32,395 nt of DNA from a bacterium (GTDB taxonomy: Bacteria; UBA4055): assembly GCA_029559475.1 (NCBI GenBank), contig JAKQBN010000001.1:1-32395 (forward strand), given 5' to 3'. The notes below the pieces were generated by a model. The model searched no databases. It saw only the letters and a list, made by a program, of their open reading frames with translations, and was not told the origin of the DNA. Shown piece after piece: positions 1 to 9,084 of the stretch. The translations under genes and the position numbers were made by a program. Within the stretch, counting starts at the first letter, position 1, and each line of letters begins with the position of its first letter.

Positions 1-18
1 TATGCTCCTGCTCCTTAG

Positions 19-1541
<1,523 letters not shown>

Positions 1542-1696
1542 TTATGCTAAATAAACATTTTAATTAACAACACTATTCATTAATATATATCAACAAACAG
1601 CGCAGGGCCTTCGTTTCTTCTTTTTTGTGCTTCTTACTTTTTTCTTCTTCTTGCCTATTTCAATGAACTTCCGTCGTTTTTCAACAGCGGGTCGTA
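1542..1696 (-). other. rrn leader (pre-16S transcribed region)
   Basis: No ORF of interest lies here. Read on the minus strand it is the transcribed leader between the rrn promoter and mature 16S. It contains a long purine-rich tract (about 1600-1655, GAAGAAG/AAAAAAG-like). Directly before the mature 5' end is a perfect 6-bp stem (1540-1545 pairing with 1551-1556, 5-nt loop) that could take part in pre-16S processing. I did not find a convincing boxA. The rest of the gap, 1726-1862, is AT-rich with T-runs and contains no gene or GC-rich terminator that I can see. Confidence 0.6.
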
Positions 1697-1725
1697 AATG
1701 TATCATTATTTTTTTTTCAAGTCAA
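1697..1725 (-). promoter_or_regulatory. Probable rRNA promoter (-35 TTGACT, 17 bp, -10 TACATT)
   Basis: On the minus strand TTGACT (1725-1720) is followed by exactly 17 bases and TACATT (1702-1697). The spacer starts with an A-tract. It is the only good sigma70-like promoter in the 320-nt gap upstream of 16S and would give a leader of about 145 nt. The -10 matches only 4 of 6 consensus positions. Confidence 0.6.
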
Positions 1726-1862
1726 GTCTTTTTTTTTAATATTTTGATATTTTTTTTGTTTTATTGAATTTAGTTTCTGAAGCTTTTTTCCACAACATAA
1801 ATTATAAAATATCTATGTTGCGTATATATTATTACTTAAGATTAAAACTTCGGGCTCTTTGG

Positions 1863-3197
1863 CTATTTCTTGTCAAGATCGATCATCTTGACGCCATCGA
1901 TCTTATAGTCTTTTTCGCTTATCTTTGTGATCTCTTTCATCTCGTTTAGAGTGTCTTTTATTCTGAAAGCCTGCTCTTTTATTACCTGAAGGTTCTTGCT
2001 GATGTTCTCGTCGTCCGGTATCAGTGAGTTTAGAATAGCCGCCCTGCCGATTATCACACCCAGCGGAGTATTGATCTGATCGTTGGCTGTAACAGCGGCT
2101 TTAGTAATTGATTCAAGTTCTTTCTTCTCAAGTTTTTCCTGCTCGTATTTTTCAACTTCGGTCATATCCTTATTAATAATAACGGATCCTATGATCTCAT
2201 CGTTTTCGAATATGTGCGAAATAGTGGCAGAAAAATGCTTGTCGTTATTTTCATGATCCTTTATATAACATGAAATGTTGGCGGTATTCCTCTTTGAATC
2301 TATCGCATCGCACAAATACAAGTGTGAATTACGCGAATACAGTTCCTTGATTTCAAGCCCGATGTAATGATCCGGATCGAGCCCGAGGATCTCGTTTAGC
2401 GCTTTATTGGCTTTAATGATCTTACTGTCTTTTCCTACAGTGATCAGAATTTCGCCGATATTTTCTATGATCCTCTCTGTATAGGCTTTTTCATACTGAA
2501 GTTCTGAAGTTCTCTGCTCGACCTGCTTTTCAAGTGTGAGAGCATACTGCCTGTTCTCTTCGATCAGATCAAGGTTCTCTAAAGCTATGGCGCACTGGTT
2601 GCCGAAAAATTTTAAAACTTCGCCTGATTCGCTGTTGAAAATCCCGGGTATCTTGCGGTTCTCAACATATATAATGCCTGAGACTTTATTTTCTTTGATC
2701 ATCGGTACGCACATAATGGATTTCAGACGCAGATTTATGATACTCCTCTTTACTTCATATTCCTGATCGTTAAGAGCGTCTTTAACTATTATTACTTCTT
2801 TATCATTTAATACCTTATTTATAACGGTCGATGAAATTTCGCGCATAGATTCATCTGGTTTCTGACTGTCCATGTTAAGCGAATAAGCTATTTCCAGTTC
2901 GTTGTCGGGTTTAACAAGAATGAGATATCCCCTTTCAGCTCCGGTAAATTCAATTGATTTTTCTATTATTATATGAAAGATCTGCCCTTTATCGTAAGTT
3001 GTCATCAGCTTTTCTGTGACGCCTAGTACCTGCTGAAGCTTTTTGCTCTCTGTTTCTTCATGGGTAGGTATAAAACTTCTCAGGCTTTCAATATCGGCTA
3101 TGCTGTTAAAGAAACTTTCTTCACTGCTGATCGAAAATATATCGCTGTCGCTTGAGCTTACGGGATCGTTCTGATCTTTTGATTCTTTATTTTTCAT
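1863..3197 (-). CDS. GAF-PAS signalling protein with a degenerate histidine-kinase-like C-terminus
   Basis: A 444-residue soluble protein. Residues about 1-50 are acidic, Ser-rich and probably disordered. A GAF domain covers about 60-210 (ERGYLILV, SIMCVPM, GIIYVEN blocks), followed by a coiled-coil linker (QVEQRTSELQYEKAYTER) and a PAS domain at about 238-350 (IENIGEILITVGKD, IIKANKALNEILGL). The final segment (about 360-435) resembles a HisKA dimerisation helix: the usual HEINNPL box reads DQINTPL, so D373 stands where the phosphorylated His should be. No HATPase domain follows; the protein stops about 70 residues later. The start codon overlaps the stop of the upstream cca-like gene by 4 nt (ATGA), so the two are translationally coupled. 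It may be a non-enzymatic sensor or scaffold rather than a kinase. The ligands of GAF and PAS are unknown. Confidence 0.85.
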   Translation of the reverse strand: MKNKESKDQNDPVSSSDSDIFSISSEESFFNSIADIESLRSFIPTHEETESKKLQQVLGVTEKLMTTYDKGQIFHIIIEKSIEFTGAERGYLILVKPDNELEIAYSLNMDSQKPDESMREISSTVINKVLNDKEVIIVKDALNDQEYEVKRSIINLRLKSIMCVPMIKENKVSGIIYVENRKIPGIFNSESGEVLKFFGNQCAIALENLDLIEENRQYALTLEKQVEQRTSELQYEKAYTERIIENIGEILITVGKDSKIIKANKALNEILGLDPDHYIGLEIKELYSRNSHLYLCDAIDSKRNTANISCYIKDHENNDKHFSATISHIFENDEIIGSVIINKDMTEVEKYEQEKLEKKELESITKAAVTANDQINTPLGVIIGRAAILNSLIPDDENISKNLQVIKEQAFRIKDTLNEMKEITKISEKDYKIDGVKMIDLDKK

Positions 3198-4591
3198 TTC
3201 TGCACCTTTTCTTCCATAATAATTTTACTCAACATTTCCATTGCGGAGTCTTTGTCATTATCAATCTCGCCGCTTAGGATAGCATCGACTATCTGCTTTT
3301 TGATCCTTCCGATTTCGGGACCTTCTTTAATTCCGAAAAGCTTCATTATATCATCACCGCCGAGTGGGGGTTTAAAATTTCTCAGCTTATCTTTTTCTTC
3401 GACCTGGACGATTTTTTTTGACAGATTATCAAAATTCTCAAGATACTTATTCAGCTTATTTTTATTAGCGGTCGTTATGTCAGCCCTGCACAAAAGCATC
3501 AGATCGTCAACAAGGCATCCGCCTTCAAATAAAAGCCTTCTCACTCCGGAATCGGTAACCTCTTCTTTCGCAAGAGATATCGGTCTGTGATGAAGCAGAA
3601 TTATCTTGCTTACATACTCTCTGATATCATTCGACCATTTCATCCTGTCAGCAATATTAAAGAACATCTCAGAACCTTTATCATCATGCCCGTGGAAAGT
3701 CCACCCCTGGTCCGGCCTGAAATATTTAGTTTTTGATTTTCCTATGTCATGCATAAGAGCAGCAAGTCTAAGCTTGATGTCGTTCGACACTTTTGAAATA
3801 TTGAAGAGGACTTTTAGCGTATGAATAAAAGTATCTTTATGCCTGATACCGTCCTTTTCTTCAATGCCGCACAGATCCGTAAGTTCAGGAAATATTTCTT
3901 TCAAAAGTCCTGATCTGAAAAGGAAATATACGCCTTTTACAGGATTCTTTGACCCGAGTATCTTAAAGAACTCATCTGATATCCTTTCGACCGATACGAT
4001 ATGGATACGCTCTTTATTCTCAGAAATTGCAGAGAAGGATAAAGGGTCTATCTTAAACCCGAGCACGGATGAAAACCGTATGCATCTCAGCATTCTCAGC
4101 GGATCTTCGCTGTATGTTATTTTTGGCTCAAGAGGCGTTCTCAGTATTTTTTTTACAAGATCCTGTTTTCCGTTAAAAAAATCTATTAAGTCTGACGTAT
4201 CAGTATGGCGTACGCTTAAGGCTAAGGCGTTGATAGTAAAATCCCTTCTGGAAAGATCGCAAAAAAGCGATGCGCTTCTGACGTCCGGCTTTCTGGAATC
4301 GGATTTGTATTTCTCCGATCTGGCTGAAACGAATTCAATAGCTTTTTTCTTATAAACGATCTTTGCTGTTTTGAAACGCGGAAATTTTATTATTCTTTTT
4401 CGACCAAGTATCTCAGCGGTCTTTTCAGCGAATAAAAGAGAGTCTCCTTCAATAACAAAATCGATATCTTCCGATTCGTATCCCAAAAGCCTGTTTCTTA
4501 TAAATCCGCCGACTAAATAGCATTTGGATCCCGTTTCTTCCTCAGCGATCTGTACAGCTTTTAATATATCCCTGTCTATCTCTACTTTCAT
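3194..4591 (-). CDS. cca: CCA-adding / poly(A) polymerase family tRNA nucleotidyltransferase with HD domain
   Basis: 465 residues of the class II nucleotidyltransferase superfamily, which adds or repairs the CCA end of tRNA (or polyadenylates RNA in some members). Seen: the GG-motif VGGFIRNRLLG (about 27-37), the DxD metal site EDIDFVIEGD (about 41-50), the RRDFTINALA block (about 113-123), the EDPLRMLRCIRFSS RNA/base-selection region, and a C-terminal HD domain with H...MHDIGK (about 278-284) and FHGHDDKG further on. This GG/DxD/RRDFTxNALA plus HD order fits bacterial CCA or A-adding enzymes; the exact specificity (CCA, CC or A) cannot be told by eye. It is the first gene of a two-gene operon with the GAF-PAS protein and is divergent from the outer-membrane barrel genes. 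Confidence 0.9.
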   Translation of the reverse strand: MKVEIDRDILKAVQIAEEETGSKCYLVGGFIRNRLLGYESEDIDFVIEGDSLLFAEKTAEILGRKRIIKFPRFKTAKIVYKKKAIEFVSARSEKYKSDSRKPDVRSASLFCDLSRRDFTINALALSVRHTDTSDLIDFFNGKQDLVKKILRTPLEPKITYSEDPLRMLRCIRFSSVLGFKIDPLSFSAISENKERIHIVSVERISDEFFKILGSKNPVKGVYFLFRSGLLKEIFPELTDLCGIEEKDGIRHKDTFIHTLKVLFNISKVSNDIKLRLAALMHDIGKSKTKYFRPDQGWTFHGHDDKGSEMFFNIADRMKWSNDIREYVSKIILLHHRPISLAKEEVTDSGVRRLLFEGGCLVDDLMLLCRADITTANKNKLNKYLENFDNLSKKIVQVEEKDKLRNFKPPLGGDDIMKLFGIKEGPEIGRIKKQIVDAILSGEIDNDKDSAMEMLSKIIMEEKVQK

Positions 4592-4604
4592 AATTAAACC
4601 ACAA

Positions 4605-4631
4605 ATTATAAATAAATTAACGCGTTGTCAA
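4605..4631 (-). promoter_or_regulatory. Probable promoter for the cca operon
   Basis: On the minus strand TTGACA (4631-4626) precedes TATAAT (4610-4605) with a short spacer of 15 bp; a 17-bp spacer would give TAATTT (4608-4603). It is the only TTGACA upstream of the cca start (4591) and lies back to back with the promoter of the barrel operon. Confidence 0.5.
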
Positions 4632-4685
4632 GTTAACAAAATAAAAATACAAATTTTCTGAAGCATAACTCAAAACTTTTTTTTC

Positions 4686-4714
4686 TTGACATAACTGTAT
4701 CTTATTATTAAATT
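4686..4714 (+). promoter_or_regulatory. Promoter of the outer-membrane barrel operon (TTGACA, 17 bp, TAAATT)
   Basis: A perfect -35 TTGACA (4686-4691), 17-bp spacer and -10 TAAATT (4709-4714). Transcription would start near 4721, exactly where the leader stem-loop begins. Confidence 0.65.
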
Positions 4715-4720
4715 GTAAGC

Positions 4721-4770
4721 TAATCATCAATCGGAACACTTCTATAAAATGTAGATTTGTTTGATGATTA
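4721..4770 (+). promoter_or_regulatory. Structured 5' leader: perfect 10-bp inverted repeat enclosing a second hairpin
   Basis: taatcatcaa (4721-4730) and ttgatgatta (4761-4770) are exact reverse complements. Inside their 30-nt loop, tctata (4741-4746) pairs with tgtaga (4750-4755) across an AAA loop (one G-U pair). The outer stem would sit at the extreme 5' end of the barrel mRNA, as stabilising stems do in some outer-membrane protein mRNAs. It could alternatively be a split DNA operator. It is not a terminator: no T-run follows. Confidence 0.6.
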
Positions 4771-4801
4771 ATGAGGATGAGAATAGATAATTAAATAAAA
4801 T

Positions 4802-4807
4802 GGAGAG
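4802..4807 (+). promoter_or_regulatory. Shine-Dalgarno GGAGAG deciding the start at 4812
   Basis: An in-frame ATG at 4800 would place this GGAG inside the gene and has no ribosome site of its own. GGAG followed by 6 nt leads to ATG 4812, which begins MKKIVAFVV, a proper signal peptide. Confidence 0.65.
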
Positions 4808-4811
4808 TTTT

Positions 4812-6179
4812 ATGAAAAAGATTGTGGCCTTTGTCGTTATTTTCATAATGGCGATAAGTTTAAGCGCTCAGTTCAAAACCGGCATGGCTTTCAGAAGCAG
4901 AGCCGAGATGTACTGCACTTCTGAAGATCACCAGCTATGGAAAAGAATTACCGACCTCAGATTTAATCCGTATCTGAGCTATACTCAGAACGATTACCTC
5001 ATGGCGAAAGTCGTTTTCGAAATAGGCGATATCGGATTCGGTAACGCTAAACAGGGCGGAGCTATCGGTACCGACGGTATCAATGTTGAAACAAAGAATC
5101 TGTTTTTACAGATAACACCCAATAAACAGAATACTGTAATACTCGGACTTCAGCCTTACAAAGATTTCCAAAGCATCCTTATGGATACTGACGTTGCAGG
5201 ACTTTCATGGAAAAACAAATTCATGCTTTCTGGAAAAGAACTTACAACTTTTCTCGCATGGTTCGTTTCTGCTGACAATGATGAAGCTTATGTAGACAAC
5301 ACTACTTATTCTTTCGGTAATACTGAGATCGTAGCGGATTTCGAATATCCTGTAAACGACAAAATGAAATTCGGTATGAACAACATCATTCAGTTAGGAA
5401 GAGAATTCATCTCAGACGACGGTTTAAACGAAATCCACAAAACAAGTTTGAATCTGTGGAGCGCTCCCTACTTTGCCGGTACTTTCAACAAATTCTATGT
5501 TGAAGCTGTATTTGGAATGAACAACATCAGACCTGAGTACGAAGTTGCTGAAGGTGACGGTGATGTTTCTGACGGAGAAGGACAGGATCATTACTCACCT
5601 GAACACACAGGGATAATGTTCAGCTTAAAAACAAAATACGATGTAAATGAAGAAGTCGCAGCAAGATTCAATTTTGCTTACAGAGGCGCAGACAGTGATT
5701 ATATCGGCGGGTATGATTCTTACTACGGTATAAAATCCTATTACAGCACAGGACTTGAAATATTAACAGAATCAGGATGCGGCCTTGACGGAAAAGATCA
5801 GGTTTTCAGTCCTATTACTAAATTTGCCAACGAATACGGCAGCGCCGGTATAATCCTTCCCGCTGTTTTCGTTGATTACAACGCTACAAAACTGGTTAAA
5901 GAAAGCATGAGCTTCATAAATAACCTGAAACTTTCTCTCGGACTCGGATACGCAATGACAGCAGTTGAAATAGACAGAGTTACAGGAACTGACGGACAGG
6001 CAAGACCTGAAAGCTGGATAGGAACAGAGGTCGATTTCAAAGTAGAGGCTAAAATGTTCGAAGAATTAACATGCACGCCTTATTTTGCCATACTTTTCCC
6101 CGGCGAATGGTATGACTATAACGGCGGACACGAGCCTTTCACAAAAGTCGGCGTTTCTTTAAAGACTAACATAAAATAA
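4812..6179 (+). CDS. Outer-membrane beta-barrel protein, paralogue 1
   Basis: About 455 residues. An N-terminal signal peptide (MKKIVAFVVIFIMAISLSAQ) is followed by alternating aromatic/polar strands throughout, as in a 14-18-strand barrel. It is a clear paralogue of the next gene: both share the R-[SM]-R-[AS]-E start, TxNDYLxxKxVxEIG, TDGxNxETKN, LGLxPYKD and DTDxAGxxW blocks at the same spacing. The closest named families would be alginate-export-like or generic porin-like barrels; I do not recognise a specific substrate. Acidic loops (for example GDGDVSDGEGQD at about 252-263) suggest surface-exposed, perhaps cation-binding loops. The C-terminus (SLKTNIK) lacks the terminal aromatic residue of a classic barrel sorting signal, unlike its partner. 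First gene of a two-gene operon; 13 nt to the next gene. Confidence 0.8.
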   Translation: MKKIVAFVVIFIMAISLSAQFKTGMAFRSRAEMYCTSEDHQLWKRITDLRFNPYLSYTQNDYLMAKVVFEIGDIGFGNAKQGGAIGTDGINVETKNLFLQITPNKQNTVILGLQPYKDFQSILMDTDVAGLSWKNKFMLSGKELTTFLAWFVSADNDEAYVDNTTYSFGNTEIVADFEYPVNDKMKFGMNNIIQLGREFISDDGLNEIHKTSLNLWSAPYFAGTFNKFYVEAVFGMNNIRPEYEVAEGDGDVSDGEGQDHYSPEHTGIMFSLKTKYDVNEEVAARFNFAYRGADSDYIGGYDSYYGIKSYYSTGLEILTESGCGLDGKDQVFSPITKFANEYGSAGIILPAVFVDYNATKLVKESMSFINNLKLSLGLGYAMTAVEIDRVTGTDGQARPESWIGTEVDFKVEAKMFEELTCTPYFAILFPGEWYDYNGGHEPFTKVGVSLKTNIK

Positions 6180-6192
6180 TAAGGACTGTTAT

Positions 6193-7530
6193 ATGAAAAA
6201 ACTGATTTCAATGATCATACTAATTTCTATAGCAGCTGCATTCGCTCAGGCAAAATTCGGTATGCAGATGAGAATGCGTTCCGAAGTTCAGAATCTCAAC
6301 TCCACCAATGCTGACAATCAGATTTACGACAGAAAGGTGGACGTTAGATTAAGGCCGGACATAGAATATACTGTAAATGATTACCTTTCAGTAAAAGCTG
6401 TAATGGAAATAGGTGAACTGCAGTACGGTTCAGGCGGCGGTGCTCTAAATACCGACGGCAAAAACCTCGAAACAAAAAACATCTATATCGATGTTAAACC
6501 TACAAAAAATCACGTTTTCAGACTGGGTTTAATGCCTTATAAAGATACCCACAGCATGATCGTCGATACGGATCTGGCCGGTATTATGTGGATGGGACAG
6601 TTCGAAAAATACAATGTTGAACTGGGCTGGTTCGCCGCATCAGATGATGATGAGAAATACATCATAAGAGACACATACAGTTTCGGAACTACACTTGTAG
6701 GACTCAACCAGACTTTCCATTTGAACAAAAACATTGATCTGGGTGTATATAACCTTTTTGTGATGAGCAGAACGGAGTTCATGCCCGGAGTGAACAGGGA
6801 TTATGTAAGCATGTTTTTAGCTCCCCGTTTCAAAGGTGAATTCGGCAAGTTCTCGGTTGATGCCCAGTTCATAGCCAATAACAACTTCGCTGATTACGAT
6901 AACGTCGGCGCGAACTCACAGTATCAGGATCAGCCATGGGACCCGGATAAAACAGGTATCGGATTAAGCGTAAAATCCAAATTCGATCTAGATTCCAAAA
7001 CATCTTTCAGAGCTAACTTCCTGTTCAGAGGTTGCTATGAGAACTGGGAAAACTACGTAGCTTATAAGTCATTCTACGACACCGGTCTTGAGATCATAAA
7101 TGAAAACGCCAACGGTATTTCAACACACAATCCGATGAATTCATTTGTTGTTCAGTCATCGAACAACAGAGAATTTGAACTCGGACTTGTCGTCCCGTCA
7201 ATTTTCGTTGACTGGAAATTTAAAGAAAATATCACTTTCACAGGCGGATTCGGATTTATTATGAACGATCAGGATTACGGAAAGAAAATTGACTTTACGA
7301 ACCTTGATGAGTCTATGAACAAAGACATGTTCATGGCCTGGGAGATGGATTTCAAAGCCAATGTAGTTCTTTATGAAAAACTCAATCTGTTACCATACTT
7401 TGCTTTCCTTGTTCCATCTGACAATTTTATTTATAACAAAGCAAGTAATGCAACAAATTTCGATGAGAACGGGGATCCTGTAACTGACATGCAGATGAAA
7501 TTAGGTATGACAGTTCACTATAATTTCTAA
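6193..7530 (+). CDS. Outer-membrane beta-barrel protein, paralogue 2
   Basis: 445 residues. Signal peptide MKKLISMIILISIAAAFAQA, then a barrel-like sequence paralogous to the preceding protein (shared blocks: DYLSVKAVMEIGE, NTDGKNLETKN, RLGLMPYKD, DTDLAGIMW, FFRG/LFRG-type turns). It ends in VHYNF, a typical barrel sorting signal with terminal Phe. The ribosome site is AAGGA (6181-6185), 7 nt before the ATG. Located in the outer membrane; probable channel or structural porin, substrate unknown. Co-expression of two diverged copies suggests a heteromeric pore or two related specificities (inference). A strong terminator follows. Confidence 0.8.
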   Translation: MKKLISMIILISIAAAFAQAKFGMQMRMRSEVQNLNSTNADNQIYDRKVDVRLRPDIEYTVNDYLSVKAVMEIGELQYGSGGGALNTDGKNLETKNIYIDVKPTKNHVFRLGLMPYKDTHSMIVDTDLAGIMWMGQFEKYNVELGWFAASDDDEKYIIRDTYSFGTTLVGLNQTFHLNKNIDLGVYNLFVMSRTEFMPGVNRDYVSMFLAPRFKGEFGKFSVDAQFIANNNFADYDNVGANSQYQDQPWDPDKTGIGLSVKSKFDLDSKTSFRANFLFRGCYENWENYVAYKSFYDTGLEIINENANGISTHNPMNSFVVQSSNNREFELGLVVPSIFVDWKFKENITFTGGFGFIMNDQDYGKKIDFTNLDESMNKDMFMAWEMDFKANVVLYEKLNLLPYFAFLVPSDNFIYNKASNATNFDENGDPVTDMQMKLGMTVHYNF

Positions 7531-7547
7531 TCGTAAAGTAAAGCAAT

Positions 7548-7576
7548 AAAAAAAGCGGGAAATTCCCGCTTTTTTT
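7548..7576. terminator. Bidirectional intrinsic terminator
   Basis: A-run, gcggga/tcccgc stem, T-run: A7 (7548-7554), stem 7555-7560 with 7564-7569, then T7. It works on both strands and separates the convergent barrel operon (+) and ssb (-). Confidence 0.9.
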
Positions 7577-7591
7577 ATTTGTTGAAAACTT

Positions 7592-8005
7592 TTAGAACGG
7601 AAGATCGTCCATTGTATCTGTGTCTTTATCGTTCATCGGAGCTTCCTGCTCTGATGTTTCATGGTTGCCGTCGTCTCTTTTAACAGACAGGTTTTTTACA
7701 ACGTTGCCGATTATTTCGGTGATATACTTTCTGACCCCGTTCTCGTCATCCCATGTTCTGGTCGAGATCTTGCCGTCAATAAAAACGGTCATCCCTTTCT
7801 TAAGGTACTCTTTGGCATATTCAGCCTGCCTTGCAAAAAGAACTACATTGTGCCAGTCTGTTTTCTCTTCCCAGTTATCTCCGCGTTTTACTCTTTCGCT
7901 CGTAGCTAGAGAGAATTTTGCGATCTGAACTCCGCTCGGTGTATATTTTACTTCCGGATCCTTTCCAAGATTTCCTATCAGGAAAACTTTATTCACGCTT
8001 GGCAT
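7592..8005 (-). CDS. ssb: Single-stranded DNA-binding protein
   Basis: 137 residues with one OB-fold at about 1-105 (MPSVNKVFLIGNLGKDPEV, TDWHNVVLFARQAEYAKEYL, FIDGKISTRTWDD), a Gly-poor acidic linker and the canonical partner-binding tip DDLPF at the very C-terminus. It binds ssDNA as a tetramer in replication, recombination and repair. The start has a strong AAGGAG site. It lies 16 nt downstream of the PorV-like barrel gene and seems to be co-transcribed with it from the promoter at 8956-8984; the usual partners (rpsF, rpsR, rplI) are absent. Confidence 0.96.
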   Translation of the reverse strand: MPSVNKVFLIGNLGKDPEVKYTPSGVQIAKFSLATSERVKRGDNWEEKTDWHNVVLFARQAEYAKEYLKKGMTVFIDGKISTRTWDDENGVRKYITEIIGNVVKNLSVKRDDGNHETSEQEAPMNDKDTDTMDDLPF

Positions 8006-8021
8006 TTACATACTCCTTATT

Positions 8022-8933
8022 CTATTTAAATATTTCTGAAGTTAACAAATTTATAGTGGCGCAGAATTCAGAATCCAACTCGCCGTTTATAATATACGAA
8101 AAATCAAAACCAAATGCATCAAATAAAATCGTTGCGCCGAATGAAAGGCCTCCGAATTTTTCAATTTTAGTATTCGATCCTATCTCTTTATCATTTCCGC
8201 TGAAATCGTATCCTGTTCTTACTATCAGATTTTTCTTTGCTTCAAGCTCAAGTCCGAATGCGTATCTGTTAAACCCTGATAAGTAATGATCGTACTGAGA
8301 ACATAAGCTTAAAGGTATTTTATCAAGATCGTAACCTATCCCCGCTCTTAAATGGGGATCGATATCTTCTTCCGAATCATAATATGGATCCGTCTGCAGT
8401 CCGAGATCGAAAATACCCCCGCCGGCGGTGATCTTCCCGTTCATTAATTTATATAAAGCGGCTATATCTGTAAAAACTGCACTTGAATTATATTCTGAAC
8501 TTATGGATGAATATGCATAGTGAATGTTTATTCCCGTCAAGATGTCTTTCCATTTGTAGCTTTGAGATACGGAAAGCATCAGATCGTATGGATTATATTC
8601 TGTCCCTGAATCAATATCTTCAAAGCTTCCGTAATTGATCGCTGAAATTGAAAATCCTGCAGGATGCCCTTTTATAAAAATATCGGGGTAATTAAAAAAA
8701 ACTGCCCCTGAATTGACATCTTCAAAATGATTAAAATAAGTTGATGAGAAATACATTGACGGATTTCCCGCTGTAAAAGCCGGATTGATTAAGCTGTTAG
8801 GATAATTCGGACTTATCAGGGCAAAATCAGAATTTCTCAGTCCGGCGCTCCTTGAGTCAAAATCAATGTCGCCGACTTTGAATACGCCTGCAAATACAGT
8901 AAAAGGTAAAATAAAGATCAGAAATATTTTCAT
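8022..8933 (-). CDS. PorV/PorQ-like outer-membrane beta-barrel protein
   Basis: 303 residues. Signal peptide MKIFLIFILPFTVFAG, then the N-terminal pattern of the PorV/PorQ/UPF0164-type barrels: a Ser/Ala-Gly-Leu stretch (SRSAGLRNSDFALIS) followed by an NPA box (SLINPAFTAGNPSMYF), then amphipathic strands ending in LFDAFGFDFSYIINGE. Family members occur widely in Bacteroidetes and relatives, some as type IX secretion shuttle proteins and many without a known role. No other type IX component lies in this window, so a secretion role should not be assumed. First gene of an operon with ssb. Confidence 0.65.
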   Translation of the reverse strand: MKIFLIFILPFTVFAGVFKVGDIDFDSRSAGLRNSDFALISPNYPNSLINPAFTAGNPSMYFSSTYFNHFEDVNSGAVFFNYPDIFIKGHPAGFSISAINYGSFEDIDSGTEYNPYDLMLSVSQSYKWKDILTGINIHYAYSSISSEYNSSAVFTDIAALYKLMNGKITAGGGIFDLGLQTDPYYDSEEDIDPHLRAGIGYDLDKIPLSLCSQYDHYLSGFNRYAFGLELEAKKNLIVRTGYDFSGNDKEIGSNTKIEKFGGLSFGATILFDAFGFDFSYIINGELDSEFCATINLLTSEIFK

Positions 8934-8955
8934 TGCCGCTCCGTTTCAGACTGTA

Positions 8956-8984
8956 ATTATATGTTTTTGTTTTATACAAGTCAA
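8956..8984 (-). promoter_or_regulatory. Strong promoter (TTGACT, 17 bp, TATAAT) for the barrel-ssb operon
   Basis: Minus strand: TTGACT (8984-8979), 17-bp spacer, perfect TATAAT (8961-8956). It ends about 22 nt before the ATG of the PorV-like gene. This is the best consensus promoter in the window. Confidence 0.8.
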
Positions 8985-9018
8985 GAACTGAAATTTCCTT
9001 TTTATGGGTTGTTTATAC

Positions 9019-9046
9019 TTGATAATCCTGTTTAACTTATTATATT
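9019..9046 (+). promoter_or_regulatory. Probable promoter (TTGATA, 16 bp, TATATT) of the ABC ATPase gene
   Basis: TTGATA (9019-9024), 16-bp spacer, TATATT (9041-9046). Transcription would start near 9053, downstream of the ATG at 9004, which supports translation from the GTG at 9085. Confidence 0.5.
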
Positions 9047-9076
9047 TTGCTGTTGTTCAACATAAGTTCAAAAAGC

Positions 9077-9080
9077 GGAG
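9077..9080 (+). promoter_or_regulatory. Shine-Dalgarno GGAG deciding the GTG start at 9085
   Basis: GGAG sits 4 nt before GTG 9085, in the context AGCGGAG. The ATG at 9004 has no ribosome site before it and would add a hydrophobic segment foreign to the family. Confidence 0.55.
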
Positions 9081-9084
9081 CATT

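Noticed and set aside
3864-4355. 163-codon open frame on the plus strand
   Set aside because: Antisense to the well-supported CCA-adding enzyme; no ribosome site and no recognisable motif.
4764-4790. Eight-codon leader peptide (ATG to TAA) before the barrel operon
   Set aside because: It overlaps the right arm of the leader stem, has no Shine-Dalgarno and no regulatory codon bias.
8022-8933. Type IX secretion role for the PorV-like protein
   Set aside because: No other type IX gene and no C-terminal sorting domain is visible in this window; the family is broad.
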